DNA of 29,826 nt from a virus: positions 1 through 29,826 of the IMG/VR virus record IMGVR_UViG_3300044707_000521, one strand, 5' to 3'. How positions within the stretch are numbered: the stretch's first letter is position 1; the number at the start of each line of letters is the position of its first letter. Made by a program: the position numbers and the translations under genes. The notes beneath the pieces are model-generated. The model worked only from the letters and a program-made list of their open reading frames with translations, did no database searches and was not told the DNA's origin. Of this stretch, positions 18,101 to 26,016 are shown one piece after another.

Positions 18101-21100
18101 CAACATTAGTAATAATGTCGTCATAGGTTGGAACCTCTACTTTGGTTACTATATCTACTCCTAACCCATCAAATACTTTAGTAGACACAATATCAGCTAC
18201 TGTTTCTAGTAATGTATTATCTTCAGTTATATTAAAGCTTCTACTAATAACCTTTTTTATAAGCTCAATAAACATCTTAAAAGCTGATTGTTTTTGAGTA
18301 GCGGGAGTTTTAATTAATGATAATACTTTTTGAAAACCTGGATCAGATATTGAAGCTGCTGCAAAAGCTTCTCCAGAAGTCATTGCTGAATAAGAATTAA
18401 CAGAACCTATATTATTAGCTTTTCTAACATCTGCATATTTAGGATCTTCAAACCATTCTGTTACAATAGTTTGTAGGTTATCAATATCTTCTTTAAAGGT
18501 AGAATCTGAAGTATAAGCTTCTTTAGTAGTTAATTCCATTATAGCTTTACTTACTGAATACTCCATATTAACCATCGACCGATAATCAAAAGCAAAGTAT
18601 CTTAAATCTATAATCATATTACCGTCAGGATTAACAGTAATAGGAATTCCTTGATTTTCTCTAAATTTAACTTTATTACTCTTACCTCTATATTTCTTTT
18701 CTAATAGTCTGAATAGATTGAATAAATCATCCGTTATATATTCAGACATTATAAGCTTACTTAATACCTCACTTAATGGTAATTCTACATCGGCTCTATT
18801 TTTAAAATCAACTCCTAAGAATTCATAGAAATCGCGAAGAGTACGTTTATCTTCAGTAAAACGTTGTAATTCATTAAATCTATTAACAGGAGCTCCTGCT
18901 GTTTTACCTCTGAATACTTTCTTACCAGTTAGAGTAATGTCATTAAGTTCTTCATAAGATTCTATAATATCCATCGCTTTTTTATAAGCTACCGGATTAT
19001 CAAAAGGATCTACCTCTTCTAATTTAATATTAATATCCTTAAAGTTAGCTTGACCTGCTTCAGCTGGAACTAGGTAAAATGTAGGCATCCTTCCCTGAGC
19101 TAAATCTTCCATACCATCCGGATCTACAAAAACTCCAGCTTTAGAGAATAGCTCGTTAAGTAACTCATTATCAATTTCATTATTGAAGTATTTACTTAAA
19201 GCTTCTTTTAAATATGTCTGGCGATTATTATATATGTTTTTAAGAGCCTTTTCATGAATGTTAACTAGTTCAGTAAAATACTGAGGATTAGCTAAAACAT
19301 TAATGGCATTAGTTGTTTGATACTTATCTTGTACTAGTGCTGAATAATCTAAAACGCTGTTTGATATACTGTCTAATTTACTTTCATCTAAAACTTTACC
19401 GTTAGATTCAGCTACTGTTTTTAAATATTGGGTAAATTTAGTTTTAAAATCATCTTTAAGACTGTCTAAAGAAACTTCTTCTTTACCTTCTTTTTTACCC
19501 TCTTCATTTAATTGATAGGTTTGTTTATAGTCTTTTAGACTTTCTATAACCTCATCTAGCTCAAGTCTTTGTTTTTCTAATAGTTTAGCCGTAGCCTGGT
19601 CTTTAGCATCTCCATTTTTTAATATCTCAATACGATCATCTAAAACTTGAAGTTCTGGTACACTTGCAAAAGAACTGAACTTTGCTGGTATTTCAGAAAG
19701 TAGTAAAGTAATATCTGAAGCAGTAATACCTTCTAAACCAGATACTGATGACATTTGAGAATAAATACTCTGTAATCTATCAACTATATTATAAGCTTTA
19801 GCATGATTAAATACTACAAGTTTTTTAGCTCTTTTAAAAGCTTCTCTGGTTAGCGCATCGTTTCCATCATAAGAACCAAATTTTTCATCAAATTCTTTAT
19901 GAATCTTCTTCATTTGATTAATACTATTTAAACTTTTGGATATCTTAGATCTAATTTCTCCAGCTTGTTGACCTGTAGGGTTAGCTATACCTGTTGATCT
20001 TTCTAATTCTATATCGTCAAGTTTATTAATATCTTTTATCTGATTTTCTAATATACCTAACTTACCGTGTTCCATTAAGTAGTTTAGATGTAGAGCTACT
20101 GAATCAGCACTAATATCAGCTACAGCTTTATAGTTATCTCCGTAAATGTTATGTTTAGTAAGAGCTGTATCTAAATCGGCGTTTAGATCTCTTTGTTCTA
20201 TAGCGTTTTCATCAAGAGCTTTAATAAAAACATCGGGGTTATTATAAGCAACCGTTAAACTAGCTGCTAATTGATTAACTTGGTTAAGCTTATAAGCTTT
20301 TATTCTAGCTGCTTGTTCTTTCTTTTCAGTTATGTCTTTTCCAAATAATCCTTCTATTTTATAAGAATTGTCTGTTGCTAATTGTATCCCTTTAAATAAA
20401 CCGCTTTGTACTACATTTACTGGTCCACCCATTAAGAATCCCGATAAAAATACATCTAGTCCAGTATTACTTAGCATTTCTTCAGCTCCTTTAAAGGCAA
20501 TGCTTTTATACTTTTCCATACCACCTTTACTAGGATTATTGTATAAGTTAGAGTAATATTTCTCTACTCCAGCAGATACACCTTCTTGGTAAAGTTCTTG
20601 AGCACCTTCTCCAAAGTTAGCTGAAAGATATCTAAAACTACCAGGTCCTAAATTTTTAGGAAGTTGTTTCCAGAAATCTTTTTTTAGAACACTCTTTCCA
20701 TAAGCTTCAACTAATACAGCACCATCTTTTACTGTTTTCTTTAATCCGTAAGATTTTAACGAGTTACCCATTTCAGTAAGTAACATTGAAGATGGTCTAA
20801 CCATTTTATCTAATACTATCTTATTAGTATATAAAATAGCCGGAACATTTATCATACTAGTAAACTTACCAGCGTCTAAACCAGTACCATATATCTTATC
20901 TGCATCAGCACTATTTGGATCAGGTAATTTACCGTTTAACTTGTAATATTCATCTAATAAATTAGCCGATACTTTATTTTGAACAAATCCACCTTCTAAT
21001 GTAGCTTCATCTAAAGCTGCATTAATACCTCTAAAGTCTCTATAGAAAGAACCAAAACCTCTAGATAGTTTAGCCGCATCATCTATCTTATTATAACTTC

Positions 21101-22079
21101 TAAAAAAGTCCGCGCTGTATTCTAAAGGGTTTAAAAAGTTTAAAGTTCCTTTAGCTAACTTACCCGCGTTTTTATAAAATGCTGTAGCGTTTTCAATTGA
21201 TTTCAAGGACTTTACCATGTTCTTGATATCAGACATCTTATCTACAATTCCTAATAAGTTCTTTCCTACTTTAATTCCTCTAGTTACATTCATCGCTGTT
21301 CTACCAGCTGATAAACCTTGTAATCCAGGAATAAAAGATAAACCGAATAAAGCAGCTTCTTCAACCATAATCTCTCCCATAACTCCCATAGTATAGGCGC
21401 TATTACCTAATAGATTAACCGTAAAAGCACTAGCCCCACCTCTAGTTGATGAAGCTATACCCATATTGTAATCCATTTTTTCAGAATGTTCTAGATCACC
21501 TTCCATAGAAAAGTTTCCATAATTCTGGATAGTTCCTAAAAATCCATCTCCGGCTAGATTAAACCAAACTTTACTCATTCTAACAAAATCATCTTTCCAG
21601 GTAGTGTTAGCGTTATAAAAAGCTTCATTATCTCTAAATGGAGAAAATCCTAGTTTTTTATATTTAGGGTTTTTATAGTATCTATCAAAAAAAGCTCCGT
21701 ATTGAGTACCATTAAAATCAAAAGGTTTAGCTAATTGAAGAGGATCTTTAGCCCAGCTATTAATATCCCTACCATAGGATAATAAATTTTTTATTTTTTC
21801 ATTTTGGTTCAGTTGAAAGGTAGAAGATGGATCAGAACCCAGCATTGTATTTCCTGAATATAAATTTTGTAGATTAGGAATCCTATTAAGATCATGTTTA
21901 TTAGCTTCATTATTTCTTATTACGTCTGGAAGATTGATATCATTTATTGCATCAACGTAACTATCGCTTTGAGTTTTAACGTAATTTAAAGCAGCCGGTA
22001 GTTTTTCATTAAAAAACTTATTCCAATCTCCATCAAAAGATGAACTACCTAAATCGTTAACAGGATTATCTCTAAACAT
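15141..22079 (-). CDS. Giant virion cargo-type protein with degenerate zincin and PD-(D/E)XK nuclease domains
   Basis: This 2312-residue protein resembles the large cargo proteins encoded just before the polymerase in crAss-like phages. Its N-terminal 200 residues carry a familiar pattern (SPFRDNEAFYN, DDFVRMSKVWFNLAGDGF). Hydrophobic Gly-rich segments at about 217-262 and 534-562 could touch membranes during ejection. Long helical regions follow. A zincin-like segment at 1150-1278 has lost its HExxH motif. A RecB-like nuclease core occupies about 1562-1733 (D1670, D1684, K1686, Q1705, Y1709). The tail has Thr/Pro-rich linkers, including VTTTPVSTDAK and EINAEYDA; the latter recurs in the polymerase giant. 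The ATG at 22079 follows the upstream stop by 20 AT-rich bases, without Shine-Dalgarno. The stop lies 6 bases before the polymerase start. Co-packaging with the polymerase is inferred from gene order and from relatives. Confidence 0.92.
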   Translation of the reverse strand: MFRDNPVNDLGSSSFDGDWNKFFNEKLPAALNYVKTQSDSYVDAINDINLPDVIRNNEANKHDLNRIPNLQNLYSGNTMLGSDPSSTFQLNQNEKIKNLLSYGRDINSWAKDPLQLAKPFDFNGTQYGAFFDRYYKNPKYKKLGFSPFRDNEAFYNANTTWKDDFVRMSKVWFNLAGDGFLGTIQNYGNFSMEGDLEHSEKMDYNMGIASSTRGGASAFTVNLLGNSAYTMGVMGEIMVEEAALFGLSFIPGLQGLSAGRTAMNVTRGIKVGKNLLGIVDKMSDIKNMVKSLKSIENATAFYKNAGKLAKGTLNFLNPLEYSADFFRSYNKIDDAAKLSRGFGSFYRDFRGINAALDEATLEGGFVQNKVSANLLDEYYKLNGKLPDPNSADADKIYGTGLDAGKFTSMINVPAILYTNKIVLDKMVRPSSMLLTEMGNSLKSYGLKKTVKDGAVLVEAYGKSVLKKDFWKQLPKNLGPGSFRYLSANFGEGAQELYQEGVSAGVEKYYSNLYNNPSKGGMEKYKSIAFKGAEEMLSNTGLDVFLSGFLMGGPVNVVQSGLFKGIQLATDNSYKIEGLFGKDITEKKEQAARIKAYKLNQVNQLAASLTVAYNNPDVFIKALDENAIEQRDLNADLDTALTKHNIYGDNYKAVADISADSVALHLNYLMEHGKLGILENQIKDINKLDDIELERSTGIANPTGQQAGEIRSKISKSLNSINQMKKIHKEFDEKFGSYDGNDALTREAFKRAKKLVVFNHAKAYNIVDRLQSIYSQMSSVSGLEGITASDITLLLSEIPAKFSSFASVPELQVLDDRIEILKNGDAKDQATAKLLEKQRLELDEVIESLKDYKQTYQLNEEGKKEGKEEVSLDSLKDDFKTKFTQYLKTVAESNGKVLDESKLDSISNSVLDYSALVQDKYQTTNAINVLANPQYFTELVNIHEKALKNIYNNRQTYLKEALSKYFNNEIDNELLNELFSKAGVFVDPDGMEDLAQGRMPTFYLVPAEAGQANFKDINIKLEEVDPFDNPVAYKKAMDIIESYEELNDITLTGKKVFRGKTAGAPVNRFNELQRFTEDKRTLRDFYEFLGVDFKNRADVELPLSEVLSKLIMSEYITDDLFNLFRLLEKKYRGKSNKVKFRENQGIPITVNPDGNMIIDLRYFAFDYRSMVNMEYSVSKAIMELTTKEAYTSDSTFKEDIDNLQTIVTEWFEDPKYADVRKANNIGSVNSYSAMTSGEAFAAASISDPGFQKVLSLIKTPATQKQSAFKMFIELIKKVISRSFNITEDNTLLETVADIVSTKVFDGLGVDIVTKVEVPTYDDIITNVEDMEDLYPELYEKLSKLRPGKDIASYIKDNPEDEEVNDAINNYIADQEELAGDYITVKYTKDIDAELRKLGWKQKTIDQLSPRDKRRIINNSIDFVDFPAKAKEAKTQLVEKYNFAQGVVDGFTDYQAIDEFNKKRDEEYSNQAIGFNKTLKQQEVLEALNTTFKDVKTKRYPVNAQLQPILNPTEEELKNNLKLTFKLEPNEKGELVPTGIGSLRSTEIYDAILSGKLDQNTFKGNEYTVRGTYLDRIFRDFMSYDTTVVSRESFITVARNIQENMLNDTEDLSKDERDLFGKQEYSDDFLSKYYYILSDIRQYANDNNILIVTDLPRMWGNISGLSITGEADIVAIYPDGKLEIWDLKTSVNNYRTDYKEESKHAFQLSTYSEILEQNLENKKIKVAGIRVINPIVSKDLKSINLAEDKDKTTIEKYTIGLKRKPTKSIKEDYAEVLNIAGIAPTAVTTTPVSTDAKAYIERRRQEALFGNITPLEFETTDTKGRTRKTTVKTKVDENGFKYSFETTVDGKSSSTAYPKVTKQEFINSSIYKNLDQNSKEFIDELPEDAVILLQSIAISTDKNSAAGLGNGNITIGYVSKEEGGRVDDIVLKYQPNEINAEYDALAALEGGKPTNEKQTIDTINKGYRVSDEEQAEMDSQVITPKKGEPKDVIINEKLYRVKAIFVGEVEGYKFYAYKRKDNRSYVVFLENNGRQILEDGVNQKNVKSELSKHLETNTNWKTDYGKEETLLTELNKELSQFTGQTEIIFPEDPTTIIDPLEKALFNNKEFIENTTIKENTSIPDQLSNIELGSTLDLQVKDQSVQIVDNQGNEMFTLPNTPNSSFIKYLIFSGVPVKLAVVKTSTSEDQVTSIEYKIINKPLPANSKAVLVKNLTDAIVDAPGKQSSLKEFSKFLEYLNTKSYIDYKTWQSLKTLINQKDRIQKVEDRISINLTEIEELKNLYNDVKDITIEDKNVSSLLDDITKIVSENCKNS
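16254..16277 (-). repeat. EINAEYDA linker, copy in the cargo giant
   Basis: This is the partner of 5013-5036, differing at one base. It is followed by LAALEGGKP, while the polymerase copy is followed by KIDALG, so the similarity fades quickly outside the shared unit. Confidence 0.8.
16881..17396 (-). other. PD-(D/E)XK (RecB/Cas4-like) nuclease domain in the cargo giant
   Basis: The core reads TGEADIVAIY, with D1670 at 17072-17070, then KLEIWDLKTSV with D1684 and K1686 at 17030-17022, then HAFQLSTYSEIL with Q1705 and Y1709. This is the order and spacing of motifs II, III and QxxxY in RecB-family nucleases. An N-terminal helix VRGTYLDRIFRDFM fits motif I. Every catalytic residue is present, so the domain should be an active DNA nuclease, or possibly an RNA nuclease. 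Limits are approximate. Confidence 0.85.
18246..18632 (-). other. Degenerate zincin-like domain (metal motif lost) in the cargo giant
   Basis: Residues 1150-1278 keep the layout of the intact zincins downstream: a strand NMIIDLRYF, a helix where HExxHALT would be expected but SKAIMELT is found (S1177 to T1184), a later GEAFAAASISDPGF with E1237 at the third-ligand position, and a closing amphipathic helix SAFKMFIELIKKVI. Both histidines and the catalytic glutamate are missing. I read it as a structural relic or regulatory pseudo-protease. The assignment rests on pattern only. Confidence 0.55.
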
Positions 22080-22099
22080 TACTTTATAAAATTTTATAA

Positions 22100-25000
22100 T
22101 TATCTACGTCTACTAGAACGGCTATAGGTATTAATATTCATAGCAGTAATAGCTTGACCAATTTCATTCTTATATTTATTTACTATAAGATCAAGTGCGA
22201 CTCCGGAAGCAGGATCAAAAATACTAGCTCCTCCACCAAATTCTTCTAAACTTGATTTTCTCCATGTAGCATCTGGTTGATACATATTAACATATCCTGT
22301 AACTAATCCTTGATCAAATTGATTTTTCTTAATAGTAAAATTGTAATCAGGTTCTTCAGAACTTATACTCTTATTGGTAATATTAATAGGAATGTTAAGG
22401 TTATACATTTTATCGTATATGGTTTCTTGAGTAATATTATTATAGTAATTATCCGCTAGATCTCTAGGCATAGACACAGTAACTATATTATGATCTTCTT
22501 TAAGATTTCCATTTTCAAAATAACTCCAATATTTTCCAGGGTTAGTCGCGGTTCCCATATTCTTTCTCATATAATCCTCATTAAGCTCAATTGTATAAGC
22601 TACCTGATTAGCATCATTATAAGCTATATTATACCCAGAAAACTTTACTATAGGTCTTTCTCTATCATCATAATCCCATGAACTTTGATAAGCTGTTTCT
22701 AAATCATTTAAAATAACTAGGGCAGCATTTTCTTTAAATGTATCAGCGGGACCTAGTTTATTTATATTACCTTGTTCAGTACCTAAAAAAGCTCCTACTT
22801 TATCCTTACCTTTTACTTTATTAAAGTTATCTATAACTGTTATAGTAGATTGTAAACCTTCTGAATTAATATCTGCAAAGTCTACCATTGTACTTGATCC
22901 ATTAGCATAACGGTGAGTACCTTGAGGATAAGCTTTTAATCTTCCTGAAGAATACTGATCTTTAAATCCCTTTACATAATCTTGATACTGATCTCTAAGT
23001 TCTCCTTTATCTTGTTTACCAGTAAAAAAGTTTTGAGTTTCTCTAATACCTCTTACAATAGCTGGTGCTACTAAACCTCCAACTAAGGGTAGAAAATCCC
23101 AACCTTTTGTTCTATTCCGAAAGCGTTCTGCAGCATTTGTTTTATCCATGTATTTATTATACATAGTATTAACAAAGGTTTCTTCATCAACTATTTTTCC
23201 ATTCTTATCAAATAATGCGTTAAGAGCGTCTTGTTTATATTGTCTCTGTACATTATTATTTGCTATTTTGCTTTCTAGATTGTTAATTTTTAAATTTGCC
23301 CATTCTTCATAAGAACGAGGTTCACCAGATGCAATTTCTTCTGCTCGATAATCATCTCTTTTATTTTGAGTACCTTTTTTATAATCTGCTATTTCAGATT
23401 CTAATTTGCTATTATCAAAGTCAGAAGCTATTCTATTTATTAAATCTGTCTTAACTGTTTTAATACCTTCTTGATAATTTTTAAGATCTGCGTTATATAT
23501 TTGTTTATTAACATCATACATAGCATACATACCATCATAATCGCTTTTTCTTTGAGAATTCAGAATGTTTGTATTATATAAACTATTAACTTCTGTCTTT
23601 ATTCTTTCTATTAATTTACCATCAGAATCAGCATAATTATTTATAATAGATCCGAAAGCTGCAGAATTCGCAATGTTAAAGTCTTTGTCTATATAACCTT
23701 TATTTACATACTCATCATACTTAGCTTGTCCTCCTATAGAATTAATAAACGATTGTTTAGCTTTTGATTTAACCGCATCACTAGTTTGTGGATTATCTAA
23801 TAAGGTTTTTAGATCATTGTAGTAATTAAATAAATATACACCTCTAACACCAGCGTATGATTGAGCTTCTTTATCAAGAGCTTCTCCTGCCGATTCAAAT
23901 AGATTTTTAATTTTTGCAGTTGAACCAGGAGCTCCTTCAATAGGTGTCCAATCACTACCAGCCATAAAGCTATCTGATCCTAATTTTTTACCAACATCTC
24001 TTCCTCCTTTTCCTCCTTTTCCTGTAATTAGATCAAATGCTGCTTCATACTTTTTAAGTTCCAGATCGTATTCAAACTTCTTTTTCATCTCTTCCATTTG
24101 AAGACCGTGTTTGAACCTTGCTTCAGAATAAGGATCCGCTTTTATGTCAATCTCGTTATTTAATTGAGCATAATTAAGTGCAGCATTATATAAATCTTGT
24201 CCTAATAAGATAGAGCTCATAGCATTATCTACTCTATTTCTTAACGTATTTACGTCAGCATCTAATAAGGTAGACCGATCTACTAAACCTCCTGTAGCAT
24301 TTGTATTCTCTAAAGATGTATTTAAAACTTCTTCATCCTGGGTTAGTGATAAGTAATAGTCATATACATTTTTATTAGCTTCAGGATCTAAATCTTTATT
24401 TTCTTCAATAATAGTTTTATCGGTTTTTACCCCATTTAATAGTTCTTCAGTTTGCGCTTTCTTTTGAAGAATTATGTTATTGATCTCTTCTAACTTATTA
24501 TTTAAATAGAATTTTTCAGCAGCATCTTCAGAACCATACTTTTCTGCATTTGAATAAGAAAAGTTTTTTCTATCCAGATAAGCTAATGTTTTATAATAAT
24601 CTTGAACATTAGGATCTTGTCCTAGTACACTATTAAAGTAATCGTTTAAAGGAGCTACTAAAGCTTGGCCACCTTTAGTGGTTACTATATATTTACCATC
24701 CGGAGACCAGTTTACAGATTGAACATTAAAACCCATGTCCTTAGCCATTTTAAAAGCTTTATCTGTAACGTTTACATAAGGAGTATAATAAGCATTACCC
24801 ATTTGCATAGCCTCTTCATCAGAAGCATTAGCAAAGTCCATTCTCATAAAGTTTAAAGCCTGTACTCCACCTTCCCACCATTTACCTCCACACTTTTCTT
24901 CATTTGTACAGTTTTTAAAAGATTCTGACTTTTGGTATTCATCTCTTAATACCTTAGTCCAAGCCATGTCTTTTAAAATATTCTGATCGTTAATCAACGG

Positions 25001-25291
25001 TTGAAATACTTGATAAGCGGCATCTTGATTTTGTCTAAGAGATAAATCAACGCCGGATAACTTTTGTATTTCATTATTTATGTTATTAAAAAAGTCTTCC
25101 CTTCTTTCAATATTAATATCTCTAGTTAGAGGAGAGTTTAGCAGTTGTCCATATATCTTACTTATTCTATCGTAACCGGCTTGATACTGAGCTTGTTTAG
25201 TATCTAATACACCTTTATAAAAATTAAGGTTTGGTTGAAACGGTTGAATTTCGGGTATATAATCGGTCACGCCTTGAAGATAGGTACTCAT
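22100..25291 (-). CDS. Virion/cargo-type structural protein of crAss-like phage
   Basis: This 1063-residue protein begins with STYLQGVTDYIPEIQPFQPN and a helical region, a beginning I associate with conserved crAss-like virion proteins near the polymerase genes. It is mostly helical and charged. There is a Lys/Gly-rich spot (GKGGKGGRDVGKK, near residue 430). One hydrophobic stretch, FLPLVGGLVAPAIVRGI (about 731-750), could insert into a membrane. The C-terminus is very basic and serine/arginine-rich (YSRSSRRR). There is no enzyme motif. Translation probably depends on the homing endonuclease upstream, whose stop lies one base before this ATG, with no Shine-Dalgarno sequence. The start is supported by the match to the family beginning and by its copy at the endonuclease start. 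Role in the virion or ejection is inferred. Confidence 0.88.
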   Translation of the reverse strand: MSTYLQGVTDYIPEIQPFQPNLNFYKGVLDTKQAQYQAGYDRISKIYGQLLNSPLTRDINIERREDFFNNINNEIQKLSGVDLSLRQNQDAAYQVFQPLINDQNILKDMAWTKVLRDEYQKSESFKNCTNEEKCGGKWWEGGVQALNFMRMDFANASDEEAMQMGNAYYTPYVNVTDKAFKMAKDMGFNVQSVNWSPDGKYIVTTKGGQALVAPLNDYFNSVLGQDPNVQDYYKTLAYLDRKNFSYSNAEKYGSEDAAEKFYLNNKLEEINNIILQKKAQTEELLNGVKTDKTIIEENKDLDPEANKNVYDYYLSLTQDEEVLNTSLENTNATGGLVDRSTLLDADVNTLRNRVDNAMSSILLGQDLYNAALNYAQLNNEIDIKADPYSEARFKHGLQMEEMKKKFEYDLELKKYEAAFDLITGKGGKGGRDVGKKLGSDSFMAGSDWTPIEGAPGSTAKIKNLFESAGEALDKEAQSYAGVRGVYLFNYYNDLKTLLDNPQTSDAVKSKAKQSFINSIGGQAKYDEYVNKGYIDKDFNIANSAAFGSIINNYADSDGKLIERIKTEVNSLYNTNILNSQRKSDYDGMYAMYDVNKQIYNADLKNYQEGIKTVKTDLINRIASDFDNSKLESEIADYKKGTQNKRDDYRAEEIASGEPRSYEEWANLKINNLESKIANNNVQRQYKQDALNALFDKNGKIVDEETFVNTMYNKYMDKTNAAERFRNRTKGWDFLPLVGGLVAPAIVRGIRETQNFFTGKQDKGELRDQYQDYVKGFKDQYSSGRLKAYPQGTHRYANGSSTMVDFADINSEGLQSTITVIDNFNKVKGKDKVGAFLGTEQGNINKLGPADTFKENAALVILNDLETAYQSSWDYDDRERPIVKFSGYNIAYNDANQVAYTIELNEDYMRKNMGTATNPGKYWSYFENGNLKEDHNIVTVSMPRDLADNYYNNITQETIYDKMYNLNIPINITNKSISSEEPDYNFTIKKNQFDQGLVTGYVNMYQPDATWRKSSLEEFGGGASIFDPASGVALDLIVNKYKNEIGQAITAMNINTYSRSSRRR
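25271..25291 (-). repeat. Downstream copy of the 21-bp start-of-gene repeat flanking the endonuclease
   Basis: The first seven codons of the 1063-aa gene (MSTYLQG) match the first seven codons of the endonuclease gene (MATYLQG) at 25914-25934, with 17 of 21 bases identical. The two copies are 643 bp apart and bracket the endonuclease body. The identical core is TACCTATCT followed by CAAGG. Confidence 0.85.
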
Positions 25292-25292
25292 A

Positions 25293-25934
25293 CTATAAAT
25301 ATTTTAAATTAGTTTTATTAGTTCTAGTACCTAAAAGGTATTTAGATAATCTTGCTTTTGGTATATTATGTAATTGAGCAGCATAATTAAGAGATTCATA
25401 TATCTGCCCTGTTATAGTATCAATAACTTTTTTTCTTTTTGGTGCATTAACAATATTAAAATCAACTGTTTTTAATTTTTCTCTTGCAATTGCTAAATTA
25501 GTTTTACATAATTCTGATGAGTTATATACTTTACCAGCTTCAATACATGCCTGAGAAGGTCTTTTACCTTTATTAGCTTGTCTCAATTTCTCTCTTGTTT
25601 CTTTTGAGTGTATTGAGCAGCCGTTTGGATCAGTAGGTTTTAAATTATAACCAATTGATTTATTTAAACAATCCAATGTTGTAACCCAAAAATGTTCACG
25701 CATATGTAAATCTTCTATATTACATAACTCATGTGTTTCAAAAATAAACATGCTTTCCCCATATTTATTCCAAGATTTTTGTAAATAACTATTTTTATGC
25801 ATATTTTTTCTTAAATCATACAAATGACCATTAACTCTTGTTCTTATATTAGAGGCACAACCAATGTATATTTTATTATTTACCCTATTGGTAATTTTAT
25901 ATATACCTGGTTTTCCTTGTAGATAGGTAGCCAT
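25293..25934 (-). CDS. GIY-YIG homing endonuclease with NUMOD motifs, fused to a copy of the next gene's N-terminus
   Basis: This 213-residue site-specific DNA endonuclease has GIY at 10-12, YIG at 23-25, a probable catalytic arginine at R31 or R33, and the metal-binding glutamate E80 in MREHFW. DNA-binding modules follow: a NUMOD3-like segment (HSKETREKLRQANKGKRP, about 108-126) and a NUMOD1-like helix-turn-helix (VIDTITGQIYESLNYAAQL to LSKYLLGT, about 168-200). Homing endonucleases of this type usually start right at the GIY strand. Here six residues ATYLQG precede it, nearly the same as STYLQG at the start of the structural gene immediately downstream. It sits inside a virion gene row, one base from the next ATG. 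It is a mobile, selfish gene, probably unrelated to virion function. The call is firm; the insertion route is inferred. Confidence 0.95.
   Translation of the reverse strand: MATYLQGKPGIYKITNRVNNKIYIGCASNIRTRVNGHLYDLRKNMHKNSYLQKSWNKYGESMFIFETHELCNIEDLHMREHFWVTTLDCLNKSIGYNLKPTDPNGCSIHSKETREKLRQANKGKRPSQACIEAGKVYNSSELCKTNLAIAREKLKTVDFNIVNAPKRKKVIDTITGQIYESLNYAAQLHNIPKARLSKYLLGTRTNKTNLKYL
25914..25934 (-). repeat. Upstream copy of the 21-bp start-of-gene repeat flanking the endonuclease
   Basis: This is the partner of the repeat at 25271-25291. It contains the ATG and codons 2-7 of the endonuclease. Differences from the other copy fall at bases 4, 5, 15 and 21 of the repeat, so the pair is either old or came from different alleles of the target gene. 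Confidence 0.85.
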
Positions 25935-26016
25935 ATGAATAATTTTGTTCTAAATTATGAATTATATTTTACTTAATAAAATTAAGTTTTATATTTAATT
26001 TTAAGTTTTAAAATTA
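25935..26016 (-). promoter_or_regulatory. AT-only gap ahead of the endonuclease; possible leader or promoter region
   Basis: These 82 bases are almost purely A and T and form the only gap longer than 20 bp in the window. They hold a 7-bp inverted repeat (ACTTAAT, 3-base loop, ATTAAGT at 25971-25987) and two copies of AAAACTTAA on the minus strand. I see no Shine-Dalgarno sequence and no clear Bacteroides -7 or -33 element. The gap may be the native leader of the structural gene row or a scar of the endonuclease insertion. Confidence 0.35.

Noticed and set aside
15141-22079. An active HExxH protease in the cargo giant (for example near NIHEKALKN)
   Set aside because: HEKAL lacks the second histidine, and its context has no third-ligand region; only the degenerate segment at 18246-18632 resembles a zincin.
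8125-24856. Plus-strand open frames at 8125, 13960, 20368, 22490 and 24665
   Set aside because: All lie inside giant minus-strand genes with recognisable domains; none has a domain of its own.
25293-25934. Group I intron with an in-frame endonuclease, exon 1 being MATYLQG
   Set aside because: The endonuclease coding sequence fills the interval, leaving no room for a ribozyme core, and the next gene has its own ATG and a copy of the same seven codons.
25971-25987. Inverted repeat ACTTAAT/ATTAAGT as a transcription terminator
   Set aside because: The stem is only A-T pairs. On the transcribed strand it is followed by A-rich rather than U-rich sequence, and the genes downstream belong to the same row.
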